A stretch of DNA of 64,000 nucleotides from Paramylibacter ulvae (GCF_014652655.1 NZ_BMZF01000011.1:34082-98081), one strand, 5' to 3'. Numbered from the stretch's first letter, positions 8,882-18,806 are shown. Notes: generated by a model from the letters alone, not told the origin. Numbers and translations are program-made.

Positions 8882-10031
8882 CGCGAAACCCTTTTGGGAT
8901 CAACAGGTTATCACGTGACATATTGGTGATAAGACGTTCACCGCACAACGCCATTGTGGTATCCAATTCCTTGTGAATGACATTAAGCGCAGCGGTAACG
9001 CCATTTTCGCCCATCGCGCCAAGCCCGTAAATAAAGCTGCGCCCGATATAGGTTGATTTTGCACCAAGTGCCACGGCCTTGAGCACATCTTGGCCCGATC
9101 GAATGCCGCCATCCATGTGGATTTCGATATCCTTACCCACCGCATCAACGATGTCTGGCAACATGCGGATGGATGATAATGCCCCGTCCAATTGGCGCCC
9201 GCCGTGGTTTGACACGATCAACGCATCTGCGCCGCTATCGACCGAGCGGCGTGCATCGTCCACATCCAAAATACCCTTTAGGATCAACGGGCCACCCCAG
9301 CGTTCCTTGATCCAAGCGATATCATCCCAATTGAGCGCAGGATCAAATTGTTCTGCCGTCCAAGAGGACAGGGATGATAAATCCCCAACGCCCTTGGCGT
9401 GCCCGACAATATTGCCAAAACTGCGCCGTTTTGTTCCCAGCATCCCCCATGCCCACCGTTGGCGCAGACCGATATCAATCATATTGCGAATGGTCAGCTT
9501 GGGCGGGGCAGACAGGCCATTTTTAATGTCCTTGTGCCGTTGTCCCAAAATTTGCAGATCGAATGTCAGGACAAGCGCGGAACAGCCCGCCGCCTTGGCC
9601 CGATCAATCAGGCGTTCGATAAAATCGCGATCTTTCATCACATAAAGCTGAAACCAGAATGGTTTTGTGGTGTGGGCGGCGACATCTTCGATTGAACAGA
9701 TCGACATGGTGGACAGGGTGAATGGCACCCCGAATTTTTCCGCAGCCCGCGCGGCTTTAATTTCCCCATCTGGGTGTTGCATCCCCGTTAATCCAACGGG
9801 GGCAAGGGCGACGGGCATCGCCACATCTTGGCCAACCATCGTGGTGGCCGTTGATCGGTTGGTCATATCTACCGCCACCTTTTGGCGCAGACGGATTTTT
9901 TCAAAATCCGAAACATTTTCGCGAAATGTTTGTTCCGTCCACGATCCGCTTTCGGCGTAATCATAAAACATCGTTGGCACACGGCGTTTGTAAATGGTTT
10001 TGAGATCGTCAATCGTAGTGATCGGTGGCAT
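8865..10031 (-). CDS. lldD: FMN-dependent alpha-hydroxy-acid (L-lactate) dehydrogenase
   Basis: A 388-residue member of the FMN-dependent alpha-hydroxy-acid dehydrogenase family (L-lactate dehydrogenase/glycolate oxidase/mandelate dehydrogenase). The substrate- and FMN-binding segment SNHGGRQLDGALSS contains the catalytic histidine and the arginine that binds the substrate carboxylate. The N-terminus MPPITTIDDLKTIYKRRVP and the PVALAPVGLTGMQHP strand match LldD. The length is normal for LldD (380-396 residues). It passes electrons from L-lactate to quinone or another acceptor at the inner membrane. No lactate permease or LldR regulator is adjacent, so the exact substrate is inferred. Confidence 0.85.
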   Translation of the reverse strand: MPPITTIDDLKTIYKRRVPTMFYDYAESGSWTEQTFRENVSDFEKIRLRQKVAVDMTNRSTATTMVGQDVAMPVALAPVGLTGMQHPDGEIKAARAAEKFGVPFTLSTMSICSIEDVAAHTTKPFWFQLYVMKDRDFIERLIDRAKAAGCSALVLTFDLQILGQRHKDIKNGLSAPPKLTIRNMIDIGLRQRWAWGMLGTKRRSFGNIVGHAKGVGDLSSLSSWTAEQFDPALNWDDIAWIKERWGGPLILKGILDVDDARRSVDSGADALIVSNHGGRQLDGALSSIRMLPDIVDAVGKDIEIHMDGGIRSGQDVLKAVALGAKSTYIGRSFIYGLGAMGENGVTAALNVIHKELDTTMALCGERLITNMSRDNLLIPKGFRDEFAD

Positions 10032-10223
10032 ATGCGCGGCCCTTATCGTTGTGATGCCGCCATTGTTTCAAGGTTTTTGCAAATTGGCAATATTTTCTTA
10101 CCAATTGGTGGAGTCGTTCGGTTGGATGTTGAAAAACGCTGAAGATGCGTGTTTAAGGTGGTTTAAAGCGAATGTCAGCTTTGAGCCCAGACTCACTGAT
10201 GCTACGCGTTGGATGAATGTCTG

Positions 10224-10706
10224 CTAAGTTGAGACATGTGGGCTTGGCTCTTCGCCACACAAGAACGACTTCAGACTGTTTTTGAAGAAGTGGTTCCAGC
10301 CATCAAGGCAAATCCCCCAACAATTCAGCGTCGGCGTTAGTCCATCATGTATCATCTTGATCTCGGTCTTGTATCCAACCGTTTTGAATTCCCAAATGAT
10401 CTTTGTTCCCAGCCACTCTTGATCGATCTCCTTCGGTTGGCCTTCGACTTTGTGGTGCGCATCAGTGCATATCATCTCGATGCGGTTGGGACTTTCGAAA
10501 GATGTGGCCTCAAACGTCCAAAACCCATAGTCGGGCGGGAACCGCGCAGTCACTATGTCACCAACCCCGTTGAGGCCCCCTTCGGTGGACTGGGTCCACC
10601 ACTTGTCCATCTGTGTCGCGACAGCTTGGAAACAGGCCTCCTGAGATGCAGACACTTGGATGGTTTCTTCATAGTTTTTTGACAGTTCGATCAAGATAAG
10701 CTCCAT
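10224..10706 (-). CDS. SRPBCC-fold (AHSA1-like) protein
   Basis: A 160-residue protein of the SRPBCC/START-like fold, close to the AHSA1 (activator of Hsp90 ATPase homologue) group. It shows the family pattern: a short N-terminal strand, then a helix ending in MDKWWTQSTEG, then GDIVTARFPPDYGFWTFEATSF and IIWEFKTVGYKTEIKMIHDGL. These small cup-shaped proteins bind hydrophobic ligands; the ligand is unknown. It is divergent from the HxlR regulator, with a palindromic operator between them, so it is probably that regulator's target. Confidence 0.75.
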   Translation of the reverse strand: MELILIELSKNYEETIQVSASQEACFQAVATQMDKWWTQSTEGGLNGVGDIVTARFPPDYGFWTFEATSFESPNRIEMICTDAHHKVEGQPKEIDQEWLGTKIIWEFKTVGYKTEIKMIHDGLTPTLNCWGICLDGWNHFFKNSLKSFLCGEEPSPHVST

Positions 10707-10761
10707 TGAGGTGGTTTGATCTAAACATACTTAACTCATTCGGTTTGAAAAGTAGGCAGTA

Positions 10762-10789
10762 TTTTGATACTTAAGTATCAAAACGATAC
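10762..10789. promoter_or_regulatory. HxlR operator: 22-bp perfect palindrome plus an overlapping repeat
   Basis: Positions 10762-10783 form an exact palindrome around TGATACTTAAGTATCA. A second inverted pair, GTATC-N5-GATAC, overlaps at 10775-10789. It sits in the gap between the divergent SRPBCC and HxlR genes, as expected for an autoregulated HxlR dimer site. The GTATC/GATAC half-site matches those reported for HxlR-family proteins in general. Confidence 0.7.
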
Positions 10790-10803
10790 TATTGGAGCTT
10801 CAA

Positions 10804-11139
10804 TTGCAAGACGATACCAGTTCGAACCTTTGCCCCGCACCACTTGTCTTCGCGATGATCGGTGGAAAATGGAAGCTGTCGATACTGCAGATACTCATCT
10901 TTGATGGGACAAAGAGATTTGGGGAGCTTCGGAAAGCGATCCCTGAAATCACACAGACGATGCTGACAAAGCAACTACGGGATCTGGAATGCGATGGTCT
11001 CGTCAAAAGAGTGGTCTATGCTGAGGTGCCTCCAAAAGTTGAATACAGCGCCACCGAAGACGGCGTCGGGCTGATGCCCGCATTCAAGGAAATGCACTCA
11101 TGGTGGGAAACACGAAAGCGTTCGTCAAATGCACCATAA
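10804..11139 (+). CDS. HxlR-family winged-helix transcriptional regulator
   Basis: A protein of about 111 residues with the HxlR (MarR-related) winged helix-turn-helix. The diagnostic features are an N-terminal Cys-Pro (SSNLCPAPLVFAMIGGKWKL), the recognition region RFGELRKAIPEITQTMLTKQL and the wing GLVKRVVYAEVPPKVEYSAT. The single N-terminal cysteine is often redox- or aldehyde-sensing in this family. I choose the TTG at 10804 because a GGAG site lies six bases upstream; a TTG at 10792 would leave no ribosome binding site. It probably represses itself and the SRPBCC gene. Confidence 0.85.
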   Translation: MQDDTSSNLCPAPLVFAMIGGKWKLSILQILIFDGTKRFGELRKAIPEITQTMLTKQLRDLECDGLVKRVVYAEVPPKVEYSATEDGVGLMPAFKEMHSWWETRKRSSNAP

Positions 11140-11295
11140 ATGCCGCGATGCCGCTGCGTAATATGGCTGGAAATTGAAGAAACCCTAAGGAAAACAGACC
11201 TTGCCGAAGCAATCTTAAATGGTAGATTCGTCCCCATACCTGCCGTTCGGCTCACACTGCCGCACAAAATATCAATCAGACAGAGTTGATTCAAT

Positions 11296-12087
11296 TTACG
11301 CGCTATGCGCGCCGTCTGCCAATTCTTTGACGAAATCCAACACGGTTTCAACGCTATCGCCGTCGGCCAGTTTTTGTACGATTGCGGAACCCACAACCGC
11401 GCCATCGGCGACGGCGGCCATTGCGGCGGCGTCTTGCGGGGTTTTGATCCCAAAACCAACGCAGACGGGTAAATCGGTGCTTTGTTTAATGCGTGCAACT
11501 TCGCGCCCAACGGTTTCTGGGCTGGCCGAACCAGATCCTGTGATCCCCGTGATCGCGACGTAATAGATAAAGCCAGATGTGTTTGGCAAAACCGTTGGCA
11601 GGCGGCGTTCATCGGTGGTGGGGGTTGTCAGGCGAATAAAATCAATGCCTGCCTTGCCCGCAGGAATGCACAGCTCGCTGTCTTCTTCGGGGGGCAGGTC
11701 CACGACGATAAACCCATCAACACCCGCCGCTTTGGCATCCACCAGAAATGCATCAACGCCGTGGCTGTAAATCGGGTTGTAATATCCCATCAACACAATC
11801 GGTGTGGTGTCATCGGTTTTGCGAAATTCAGTGACCAGTTGCAGCGTCTTTTTCAACGTCATGCCACCGTCAAGTGCGCGTTGACCCGCCAATTGAATGG
11901 TGGGGCCATCGGCCATTGGATCGGTAAACGGTGCGCCAAGTTCGATGATATCAACACCCGCACCTGGCAATCCGTTCATCACCGCAAGGGTGGTATCATA
12001 ATCGGGATCACCCGCCATGATATAAGACACAAAGGCAGATTTCCCCTGCGATTTCAGATCAGCAAATTTTGCAGCAATACGAGTCAT
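11296..12087 (-). CDS. trpA: Tryptophan synthase alpha chain
   Basis: A 263-residue TIM-barrel enzyme that cleaves indole-3-glycerol phosphate to indole and glyceraldehyde 3-phosphate. The catalytic pair is visible at the canonical positions: Glu49 in DIIELGAPF and Asp60 in DPMADGP. The flexible loop [11 protein letters not shown] and the phosphate-binding [10 protein letters not shown] and GAVVGSAIV strands are intact. The start at 12087 gives the standard N-terminus MTRIAAKF; the reading frame open upstream is not conserved coding. trpB is not adjacent, so the alpha chain is encoded alone here. Confidence 0.95.
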   Translation of the reverse strand: MTRIAAKFADLKSQGKSAFVSYIMAGDPDYDTTLAVMNGLPGAGVDIIELGAPFTDPMADGPTIQLAGQRALDGGMTLKKTLQLVTEFRKTDDTTPIVLMGYYNPIYSHGVDAFLVDAKAAGVDGFIVVDLPPEEDSELCIPAGKAGIDFIRLTTPTTDERRLPTVLPNTSGFIYYVAITGITGSGSASPETVGREVARIKQSTDLPVCVGFGIKTPQDAAAMAAVADGAVVGSAIVQKLADGDSVETVLDFVKELADGAHSA

Positions 12088-12369
12088 AACCACCCCTTGA
12101 AAACCGTTTGGTGTGGTTTGCTGGAAATATTTCAGAAAATCAATGGCAAAGCGACGAAGGGGTTCAGTCCACCTAGATTTCCAAAGACACCAGAGTTGAC
12201 TTTGAAAGCATCTGGAAATAATTAAGACCCACGAAACACATCGGAGGATTGTTGATGAACTATATTTGGACCCCGCCACTGCGCTGAACGCTGGTCCAAT
12301 TGGGCTGTCGTTTTGGATGCGCCCAGAGTTAATCACAATTCCTGTTTTTGCCCGTAGAAAGGCACCCCG

Positions 12370-14202
12370 ATGTTTCGTAAATTTGAAAACCTTATCCGTC
12401 CCTTTGAAAACGTGCCCGATGGTACGCCGCCCGCAAAATTGTGGCCCTATATGGTGCAACAATTAGCGCCGTTTAAAAAATGGCTGCCTTGGATGGCGCT
12501 GACTGGTGTTTTGGTTGCGCTGATGGAAAGCGGGCTAATTTTTTATTCGGGGCGTATCATTGATTTGATGGGCGCAAGCAGCCCCGATGCGTTTTGGGGA
12601 CAGCATGGGTTTGAATTGATCCTTGTGATTATCTTCATCCTGTTTTTGCGCCCTGTGATAATCACGTTGAACCATTTCTTTTTGGAACAAACGCTTGCGT
12701 CAAATTTACAGGATCAAACCCGTTGGCGTGCGCATAAACATATGTTGGGGCAATCATCATCGTTTTTCCAAAACGATTTTGCTGGGCGTCTGTCCAATCG
12801 TGTGATGCAATTGGGGCCAGCGGTGGAGGATTCCACCTATATGGCGTTTGAAGGCATCTGGTACGCCACCACATATGTGTTGGGTGCGATTTTGATCCTG
12901 TCACAAATTGATATTCGCCTTGGCGCACCTTTGGCTATTTGGCTGGTGTTATACATGTTATATGTACGCCGCATTGCGGTGCGTGTGTCGGTTGCATCGG
13001 AAAAATGGTCGGCGGCGCGATCATTGGTGACGGGGCGGGTTGTTGATGCCTATTCCAATATCGAAACGGTGAAATTATTCGCACATGGCGCCAGCGAAGA
13101 GGCATATGCATTATCCGCACTGCGTCGATTGCGGCTACGGTTTCAACGGTTTTTGCGTCTTATGACGGAAATGTCGTTTGGGCTGAACTTGCTCAATGGG
13201 GCGTTGATGGTGGGGGTTGTTGGCCCAGCGATTTGGTTGTGGATCAATGGACATGTCACCATTGGCGAGGTGGCGGCGGCATCTGCGCTGACCATCCGAT
13301 TAAACGGGATGAGCGGCTGGATCATGTGGGTAACCATTCGCCTGTTTGAACATGCAGGTGTGATCCGCGAAGGATTGGAATCCATCGCCAAACCACAGGC
13401 CGTGGTGGATGCGCCGCGCGCACCCGAAATGGTTGTCGATCATGGCGCAATCCATATCAGCGGATTGAGCCATCATTACGGCAAGGATCAGGGTGGGTTG
13501 AACGGTATTGATCTGCATATCCCTGCGGGGCAACGCGTTGGTTTGATTGGGCGTTCGGGTGCTGGGAAATCCAGCCTTGTGAACCTTTTGTTGCGGTTTC
13601 GTGATGCGGAGCAGGGCGAAATCACCATTGATGGGCAAAACGTATCGGATGTGACCCAAGACAGCCTGCGCCGCCAAATCGGCATGGTGACCCAAGACAG
13701 TTCGCTGTTGCACCGATCCGTGCGTGCCAATCTGTTATATGGTCGCCCCGACGCGAGCGAGGATGAAATGATTGCAGCGGCGCAAAAGGCCGAAGCTCAT
13801 GAATTCATTCTTGATCTGGAAGACCCAAAAGGGCGCACAGGGTATAATGCCCATGTGGGCGAGCGCGGTGTGAAATTATCGGGCGGGCAACGCCAACGTG
13901 TGGCGATTGCGCGTGTGATATTAAAGGATGCGCCGATCCTGATCCTAGACGAGGCGACATCGGCGCTGGACAGCCAGGTCGAGGCCGCCATTCAAGATAC
14001 GTTGTTTGATATCATGGAAAATAAAACCGTGATCGCCATTGCGCACCGTTTGTCCACCATCGCACAGATGGATCGCATTGTGGTGCTGGACGAGGGCGCG
14101 GTGGTTGAGGATGGCAGCCATGATGAATTGCTGGCAAGTGGCGGTATTTACGCAGAACTTTGGGCGCGTCAATCAGGCGGGTTTCTGGGCGTTGATGAAT
14201 AA
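12370..14202 (+). CDS. ABC exporter, fused permease and ATPase
   Basis: A 610-residue half-transporter with six hydrophobic helices in residues 30-320 and a C-terminal nucleotide-binding domain. The Walker A motif GRSGAGKSS is at about residue 394, the signature [14 protein letters not shown] at about 503 and Walker [13 protein letters not shown] at about 523. It would work as a homodimer in the inner membrane, like MsbA- or multidrug-type exporters of lipids or drugs. The substrate cannot be read from sequence. A GC-rich hairpin follows the stop codon, separating it from ychF. Confidence 0.92.
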   Translation: MFRKFENLIRPFENVPDGTPPAKLWPYMVQQLAPFKKWLPWMALTGVLVALMESGLIFYSGRIIDLMGASSPDAFWGQHGFELILVIIFILFLRPVIITLNHFFLEQTLASNLQDQTRWRAHKHMLGQSSSFFQNDFAGRLSNRVMQLGPAVEDSTYMAFEGIWYATTYVLGAILILSQIDIRLGAPLAIWLVLYMLYVRRIAVRVSVASEKWSAARSLVTGRVVDAYSNIETVKLFAHGASEEAYALSALRRLRLRFQRFLRLMTEMSFGLNLLNGALMVGVVGPAIWLWINGHVTIGEVAAASALTIRLNGMSGWIMWVTIRLFEHAGVIREGLESIAKPQAVVDAPRAPEMVVDHGAIHISGLSHHYGKDQGGLNGIDLHIPAGQRVGLIGRSGAGKSSLVNLLLRFRDAEQGEITIDGQNVSDVTQDSLRRQIGMVTQDSSLLHRSVRANLLYGRPDASEDEMIAAAQKAEAHEFILDLEDPKGRTGYNAHVGERGVKLSGGQRQRVAIARVILKDAPILILDEATSALDSQVEAAIQDTLFDIMENKTVIAIAHRLSTIAQMDRIVVLDEGAVVEDGSHDELLASGGIYAELWARQSGGFLGVDE

Positions 14203-14208
14203 CGAAAA

Positions 14209-14240
14209 CTTGGCGGGGCTTGTGTTTTCACCCCGCCAAG
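14209..14240 (+). terminator. GC-rich hairpin after the ABC exporter gene
   Basis: A perfect 10-base inverted repeat (CTTGGCGGGG/CCCCGCCAAG) with a 12-base loop lies six bases after the ABC gene stop and before ychF. No T-run follows on the plus strand, so it may be an mRNA-stabilising stem rather than a strict terminator. Confidence 0.5.
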
Positions 14241-14287
14241 GCTAGATGCTGCAAAACGGATTATTGCATAGCATCGGAGCATCCAAA

Positions 14288-15385
14288 ATGGGTTTTAAAA
14301 CTGGTATTGTTGGCCTGCCAAACGTAGGTAAATCGACATTGTTCAACGCGCTGACCCGCACCGCGGCGGCACAGGCAGCGAATTTCCCATTTTGCACCAT
14401 CGAACCCAATGTGGGCGAGGTATCCGTGCCCGATGAACGTCTGGATAAATTGGCGGCAATTGCCAGTTCCAAAACCATCCTGCCTGCGCGTATGACATTT
14501 GTGGATATCGCAGGTTTGGTAAAGGGCGCGTCCAAGGGCGAGGGGCTGGGCAACCAATTCTTGGCCAACATTCGTGAATGTGATGCGATTGCCCATGTTT
14601 TGCGTTGTTTCGAAGACGATGACATCACCCATGTTGATGGGCGCGTTAACCCGATTGAAGATGCGGAAACCATTGAAACCGAATTGATGCTGGCCGATTT
14701 GGAAAGCATTGAAAAACGTCTGCAAAATCTGGTGCGTAAAATCAAAGGCGGTGACAAAGAAGCGGTCGCCACCAAGGATTTGTTGGACAAGGCCAAGGCT
14801 GCAATTGAATCTGGTCAGCCCGCGCGCACGGTCGAGGTGGCCGATGATGAACGCAAATTGTGGAACAGCCTGACATTGCTGTCATCCAAACCCGTTTTGT
14901 TTGTCTGCAACGTCGAAGAAGAAAACGCCGCCAAAGGCAACGCCCATTCCGATGCGGTTGCCAAATTGGCCGCCGAACAAGGTGCGGCATCTGTTGTGGT
15001 GTCCGCCGCGATTGAGGAAGAGATCAGCCAGCTGGATGACGAAGGCGCGGAAATGTTCTTGGAAGAATTGGGTCTGGAAGAGGCGGGTTTGAACCGCGTC
15101 ATTCGCGCAGGCTATGATTTGTTAAAATTGCAAACATATTTCACCGTTGGCCCAAAAGAGACTCGCGCATGGACAATCAAGGTTGGCACCAGCGCACCAC
15201 AGGCCGCAGGCGTAATTCATGGTGATTTTGAACGTGGATTTATTCGTGCGGAAACAATCGCTTATGACGATTACATCGCCAATAACGGCGAACAGGGTTC
15301 CAAAGAAGCGGGCAAAATGCGCGCCGAAGGAAAATCCTATATCGTGTCTGACGGCGATGTGTTGCATTTTCTGTTTAATACCTAA
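14288..15385 (+). CDS. ychF: Ribosome-associated GTPase/ATPase YchF
   Basis: A 365-residue OBG-family P-loop protein. YchF binds ribosomes, hydrolyses ATP in preference to GTP and takes part in stress responses. The P-loop GLPNVGKST is at residues 9-17 and the G3 region [19 protein letters not shown] is intact. The C-terminal TGS-like domain contains [15 protein letters not shown] and the ending [10 protein letters not shown]. The start at 14288 gives the conserved [12 protein letters not shown]; the upstream in-frame ATG adds 14 non-conserved residues. Confidence 0.95.
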   Translation: MGFKTGIVGLPNVGKSTLFNALTRTAAAQAANFPFCTIEPNVGEVSVPDERLDKLAAIASSKTILPARMTFVDIAGLVKGASKGEGLGNQFLANIRECDAIAHVLRCFEDDDITHVDGRVNPIEDAETIETELMLADLESIEKRLQNLVRKIKGGDKEAVATKDLLDKAKAAIESGQPARTVEVADDERKLWNSLTLLSSKPVLFVCNVEEENAAKGNAHSDAVAKLAAEQGAASVVVSAAIEEEISQLDDEGAEMFLEELGLEEAGLNRVIRAGYDLLKLQTYFTVGPKETRAWTIKVGTSAPQAAGVIHGDFERGFIRAETIAYDDYIANNGEQGSKEAGKMRAEGKSYIVSDGDVLHFLFNT

Positions 15386-15490
15386 GCCCCGTTAACAACC
15401 GTTAAGCATCTATCACCCATCCTGCCCGTGGGGTAAGAGGTGGAACAATCATGTTGTCACCCTTGCAATCGGGCATAGGAGTGATGGGAT

Positions 15491-16987
15491 ATGACGCTCA
15501 GCGTGGTGGGTACGCTATTTCGTCAAGGCAATGGTAATTTGGTCGGCGTCAATGATTTCGCCGTTTTCTTTTCGGGCAGTCGCGTGTTTTTGGTAACAGG
15601 CAGCGAAGCACGAGGGAATTTTGCGGTTTACTACATTTATCCGGACGCAGAACCGCGCCGCCGTGGTGGCCTGTCGGAGGGTGACGAAACGGGATCAAAC
15701 ACGCTTTCTGGGTTTGAATTGATCACGCATAATGGTGAAACATTTTTGCTCACGTCGGGGCGATATGACGATAACGCTGCATTGGTTCCCATTGATAGCT
15801 CGGGAAAGCTCGACAATGAATTTAACATTTCTGGCGATGCGACAGATTACGGGCATTTCACGCTGACTCATACGGTGCAACTGGATGGAAAAACATTCAC
15901 ATTTGTCATTCGCAACGGGCAATCAGGGATTGAAAGTTATCGGATCATGAATGATCTTAGCTTTCGCCAAAAACGCGGATATGACGATACAAGTGATACG
16001 CATTTGGGCGATGTCACCGCGATGGATAGTGTCACAATCGGGGATCGCACCTTTTTAATTACTGTGTCGGGAATTGATGCGGGCATTCAAACCTATGTTG
16101 TTGGGCGGCACGGAAATTTGCGCACGCGTGATACGGTTTCACCTGATCATGGGGCGGGTTTGGCGTTGTCAACGGATGTTGATATTGTTGCGGTTGGGGA
16201 AATGCATTTTGCGGTTCTTACATCCGCAGGCACGAATAGCGTGACCGTCTATCATATCAATAATCATGGGCATCTGACTCAAACCGATCATGTTTTGGAT
16301 GGGCGTGATACGCGGTTTCAGGATGCCAGCATCGTTGAAACCATTGCGCATCATGGGCGTGCATATGTTTTTGTGGCCGGGTCGGATGATGGGATCACGG
16401 TGTTTGAATTGACATCCGATGGGCAATTGCAATTGCGTGAAGTCTTGGCCGATGATTTTGAAACGGCGCTGAATAACATTAGCACAATGGAACTGGTAAT
16501 ATTGGATGATACAATCCAATTATTTGTAGGCAGCAGTAGTGAACACGCCATGACCCAATTCACCTATACCCCGCAAAACACAGGCTATGTGATCAATGGT
16601 GCGGGGGATGCGGATAACCTGATCGGCAGTGCCGATAATGACATTATGTTTGGCGCTGGCAATGGCGATCACATCAATGGGCGTGCTGGGGATGACATGA
16701 TTGATGGCGGTGCAGGGCGGGATATTCTGACAGGTGGAACAGGGAATGACACCTTTGTTTTTGCACCCGATGGGCGGCGCGATATCATCACCGATTTTCA
16801 ACTGGGCAAAGATGTGATTGATCTGTCGCAATTTGATCTGGTCGGGCATGTGGATAGTTTGGATATAAGAAGCAGATCATTTGGTGCGGTAATCGTGATT
16901 GGTGGCGAAACAATTCGCATTGAAAACCACCGCGAAGAAAGATTTTACGCAGATGATTTCACCAACGAAGATTTCATTTTTATTTAA
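15491..16987 (+). CDS. RTX calcium-binding secreted protein
   Basis: A 498-residue protein. The first 370 residues are beta-rich repeats of about 45-50 residues each, with recurring TLTxTVQLxGKTF-like and LTSxG patterns that could form a beta-propeller. Residues about 375-425 hold RTX nonapeptide repeats (GSADNDIMFGAGNGD, GRAGDDMIDGGAGRD, GGTGNDTF). These are followed by DIITDFQLGKDVIDLSQF, the serralysin-type C-terminal signature. RTX proteins fold on calcium outside the cell and are exported by type I systems. No export genes are adjacent, so it relies on a remote system. Its 3' end overlaps the convergent peroxidase gene by four bases. Confidence 0.85.
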   Translation: MTLSVVGTLFRQGNGNLVGVNDFAVFFSGSRVFLVTGSEARGNFAVYYIYPDAEPRRRGGLSEGDETGSNTLSGFELITHNGETFLLTSGRYDDNAALVPIDSSGKLDNEFNISGDATDYGHFTLTHTVQLDGKTFTFVIRNGQSGIESYRIMNDLSFRQKRGYDDTSDTHLGDVTAMDSVTIGDRTFLITVSGIDAGIQTYVVGRHGNLRTRDTVSPDHGAGLALSTDVDIVAVGEMHFAVLTSAGTNSVTVYHINNHGHLTQTDHVLDGRDTRFQDASIVETIAHHGRAYVFVAGSDDGITVFELTSDGQLQLREVLADDFETALNNISTMELVILDDTIQLFVGSSSEHAMTQFTYTPQNTGYVINGAGDADNLIGSADNDIMFGAGNGDHINGRAGDDMIDGGAGRDILTGGTGNDTFVFAPDGRRDIITDFQLGKDVIDLSQFDLVGHVDSLDIRSRSFGAVIVIGGETIRIENHREERFYADDFTNEDFIFI

Positions 16988-18333
16988 TCCAGTGGCAAAC
17001 CGCTGGGCACGGAATTGGGAATGCCCAACCGTTGGCGTGTATCACTTGTCAGCGCGTGCATAAACGCGATGAGCTGGTCAATTTCCATATCGTCCAAATC
17101 CACGGGTTTGATATCTATTGCGCGCGCTTGGCGTGCCATTTCGCGCGTATCTTGTTGGACGATAAAATCGATTTCCGCCAACCACGGCGCATCGGGCAGG
17201 GCGGCCAGATCGGGGTGCCAATTGGCGCGTGATTTTTCGGGGTTTAAATGATGTTCAATAATCCCGCGCAAATCGGGATAGGCGCCGTTGTGACCATAGG
17301 GTGCGGTCAAGGCCACATTGCGCAACATCGGCGTGCGAAAACGATAAGCATCGGCCAGATCATCGCTATGCCCCATTTTGCCAACATCGCGCGCGATAAA
17401 ATCGAATGTGCGTGTGCGCCCAGGCCCAAATGCAGGCAGACCAAGCGCGTAAAATTTTTGATCGCTAAACAACGGCTCAACGTGACAGGATGCGCAATTT
17501 CCCCGCCCCATAAACAATTCCATTCCCGCGATCTGATCCGGTATCATCGCGGTTTCATCACCCATCAGATAGGCGTCAAACGGGCTGTCCATGCTGCGCC
17601 ATTCAAAGGAAATAAAACTGGCTAGCGCATTGCCAATATCGGCGATTGTGACCTGTTCAGGGGTTTGGATATGGCGGTAGGCATCGACAAAGCGTTGCCC
17701 GTATTCGGGGATCACGCGCACGCGTTTGGCCAAGATCGGCCACGCCGCATCGATGCGATCATGCACAGCACCTGCGATTTCATTTTCGCTGGGATTGCCC
17801 GCCATTTCAAATTGCGCAACCAGTGGAAAAATCGCCTGTGCGGCCAAAATCGATGTGAACCCTTCGGGCAGCCATTCTTGAGCGGGTGAATCAAGCCCGT
17901 TGCCATAGACATCTGAAAACGACAAACGCCCATCGTGAAACATAACGTTTATATCCTTGGCGCCCAAATTCCACAACGCGGGCGCATTGCGTGGGATCCG
18001 TTTTTTGATACGGCTGTCGCCCGTGCCCGCGTGGCGATTGGTGCCCAAACCAACGCCGCCTTCGCCAATGCCAAGCGATAAACCATCCCCCGTGCCAAAA
18101 TCGGGGTGGTGACAGGTGGAACAGGCAATGTTTTTATTCCCTGACAGGATTTTATCGTAAAATAACAATTGTCCCAATGCCGCCTGTTTTGCATCATAGG
18201 GCAGAAAATCATTGGGGTCGTCATATGGGGTTTCCCCCGCAAATGCCGATGCACCCAGACCAGTACAAAGGATCACAAGATGCGCAAATTTTTTGGCATT
18301 TTTCTGTTGGCGACAACACCCGTTTTTCCCCAC
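16984..18333 (-). CDS. Di-haem cytochrome c peroxidase (MauG/CcpA family)
   Basis: A periplasmic di-haem protein with two c-type haem motifs: CSTCH after ILSGNKNIA, and CASCH in MGRGNCASCHVEPLFSD. RNAPALWNLGAKDINVMFHDGR and TPMLRNVALTAPYGHNG are family hallmarks. It would reduce H2O2 with electrons from a small cytochrome, or act as a MauG-like oxidase. The start is uncertain. No ATG is available; a GTG at 18333 gives a signal peptide with a KNAKKFAH basic region and an ASAFA cleavage site, while a GTG at 18276 gives a shorter one lacking the basic region. Either way the 5' end abuts or overlaps the divergent Sel1 gene. Confidence 0.85.
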   Translation of the reverse strand: MGKNGCCRQQKNAKKFAHLVILCTGLGASAFAGETPYDDPNDFLPYDAKQAALGQLLFYDKILSGNKNIACSTCHHPDFGTGDGLSLGIGEGGVGLGTNRHAGTGDSRIKKRIPRNAPALWNLGAKDINVMFHDGRLSFSDVYGNGLDSPAQEWLPEGFTSILAAQAIFPLVAQFEMAGNPSENEIAGAVHDRIDAAWPILAKRVRVIPEYGQRFVDAYRHIQTPEQVTIADIGNALASFISFEWRSMDSPFDAYLMGDETAMIPDQIAGMELFMGRGNCASCHVEPLFSDQKFYALGLPAFGPGRTRTFDFIARDVGKMGHSDDLADAYRFRTPMLRNVALTAPYGHNGAYPDLRGIIEHHLNPEKSRANWHPDLAALPDAPWLAEIDFIVQQDTREMARQARAIDIKPVDLDDMEIDQLIAFMHALTSDTRQRLGIPNSVPSGLPLD

Positions 18334-18765
18334 GGTGCATTGGCGGATGTGGAAACGGGGCGTGATTTGATGGAGGCGGGGCAATTCGAACAAGCGTTCG
18401 CGGAATTTTGGCCCGCTGCGCGTTCGGGCAATGCCGACGCCGAAGAATTGATTGGCGTAATGTATGCCATGGGTCAAGGCGTTGAACGCGACGATCAACG
18501 TGCGTTTGAATGGTATCTGCGCGCCGCGATGAAGGGGCACGCGGGGGCGCAATCGGGGATTGGTTGGTATTATGAGGTGGGGCGCGGTTTGCCGGCGGTG
18601 GATTTGGTGCGCGCCTATATGTGGTACACGCTCAGCGCAATTGGCGGCGATCCCGATGCGGCGATTTCGCTGGAAGAGGTCGTGAAAAAAATGACCAAAG
18701 CTGAAATTGAAAAGGCGCATATTCTGGTCGATGATTACAAGGTGTGGATGTATCCGTTTCGATAA
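18280..18765 (+). CDS. Secreted Sel1-repeat (TPR-like) protein
   Basis: A 161-residue protein with a signal peptide (MRKFFGIFLLATTPVFPHG, cleavage near ALAD) and two to three Sel1-like repeats. Readable units are AEELIGVMYAMGQGVERD, RAFEWYLRAAMKGHAGAQS and IGWYYEVGRGLPAVDLVRA. These alpha-solenoids act as protein-protein adaptors, usually in the periplasm. The ATG at 18280 has an AAAGG site nine bases upstream. Its first codons lie opposite the signal-peptide codons of the divergent cytochrome c peroxidase gene, leaving no room for a conventional intergenic promoter. Confidence 0.85.
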   Translation: MRKFFGIFLLATTPVFPHGALADVETGRDLMEAGQFEQAFAEFWPAARSGNADAEELIGVMYAMGQGVERDDQRAFEWYLRAAMKGHAGAQSGIGWYYEVGRGLPAVDLVRAYMWYTLSAIGGDPDAAISLEEVVKKMTKAEIEKAHILVDDYKVWMYPFR

Positions 18766-18806
18766 TCCAAAGGTGGGGGTGCATGGCTTCCCACGCACCC
18801 GGGGGG

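Noticed and set aside
12254..12286. Ten-codon reading frame [10 protein letters not shown] with a good ribosome binding site upstream of the ABC exporter
   Set aside because: It could be a leader peptide, but no attenuator hairpin pair follows and it is too short to support as a gene.
12088..12462. Upstream extension of the trpA reading frame (125 extra residues)
   Set aside because: The extension is not TrpA-like, overlaps the start of the ABC exporter on the other strand, and TrpA begins normally at 12087 with its catalytic residues at canonical positions.
18334..18798. Further upstream extension of the cytochrome c peroxidase frame
   Set aside because: It runs antisense through the Sel1 repeats and encodes no conserved sequence; a signal peptide is available at the later start.
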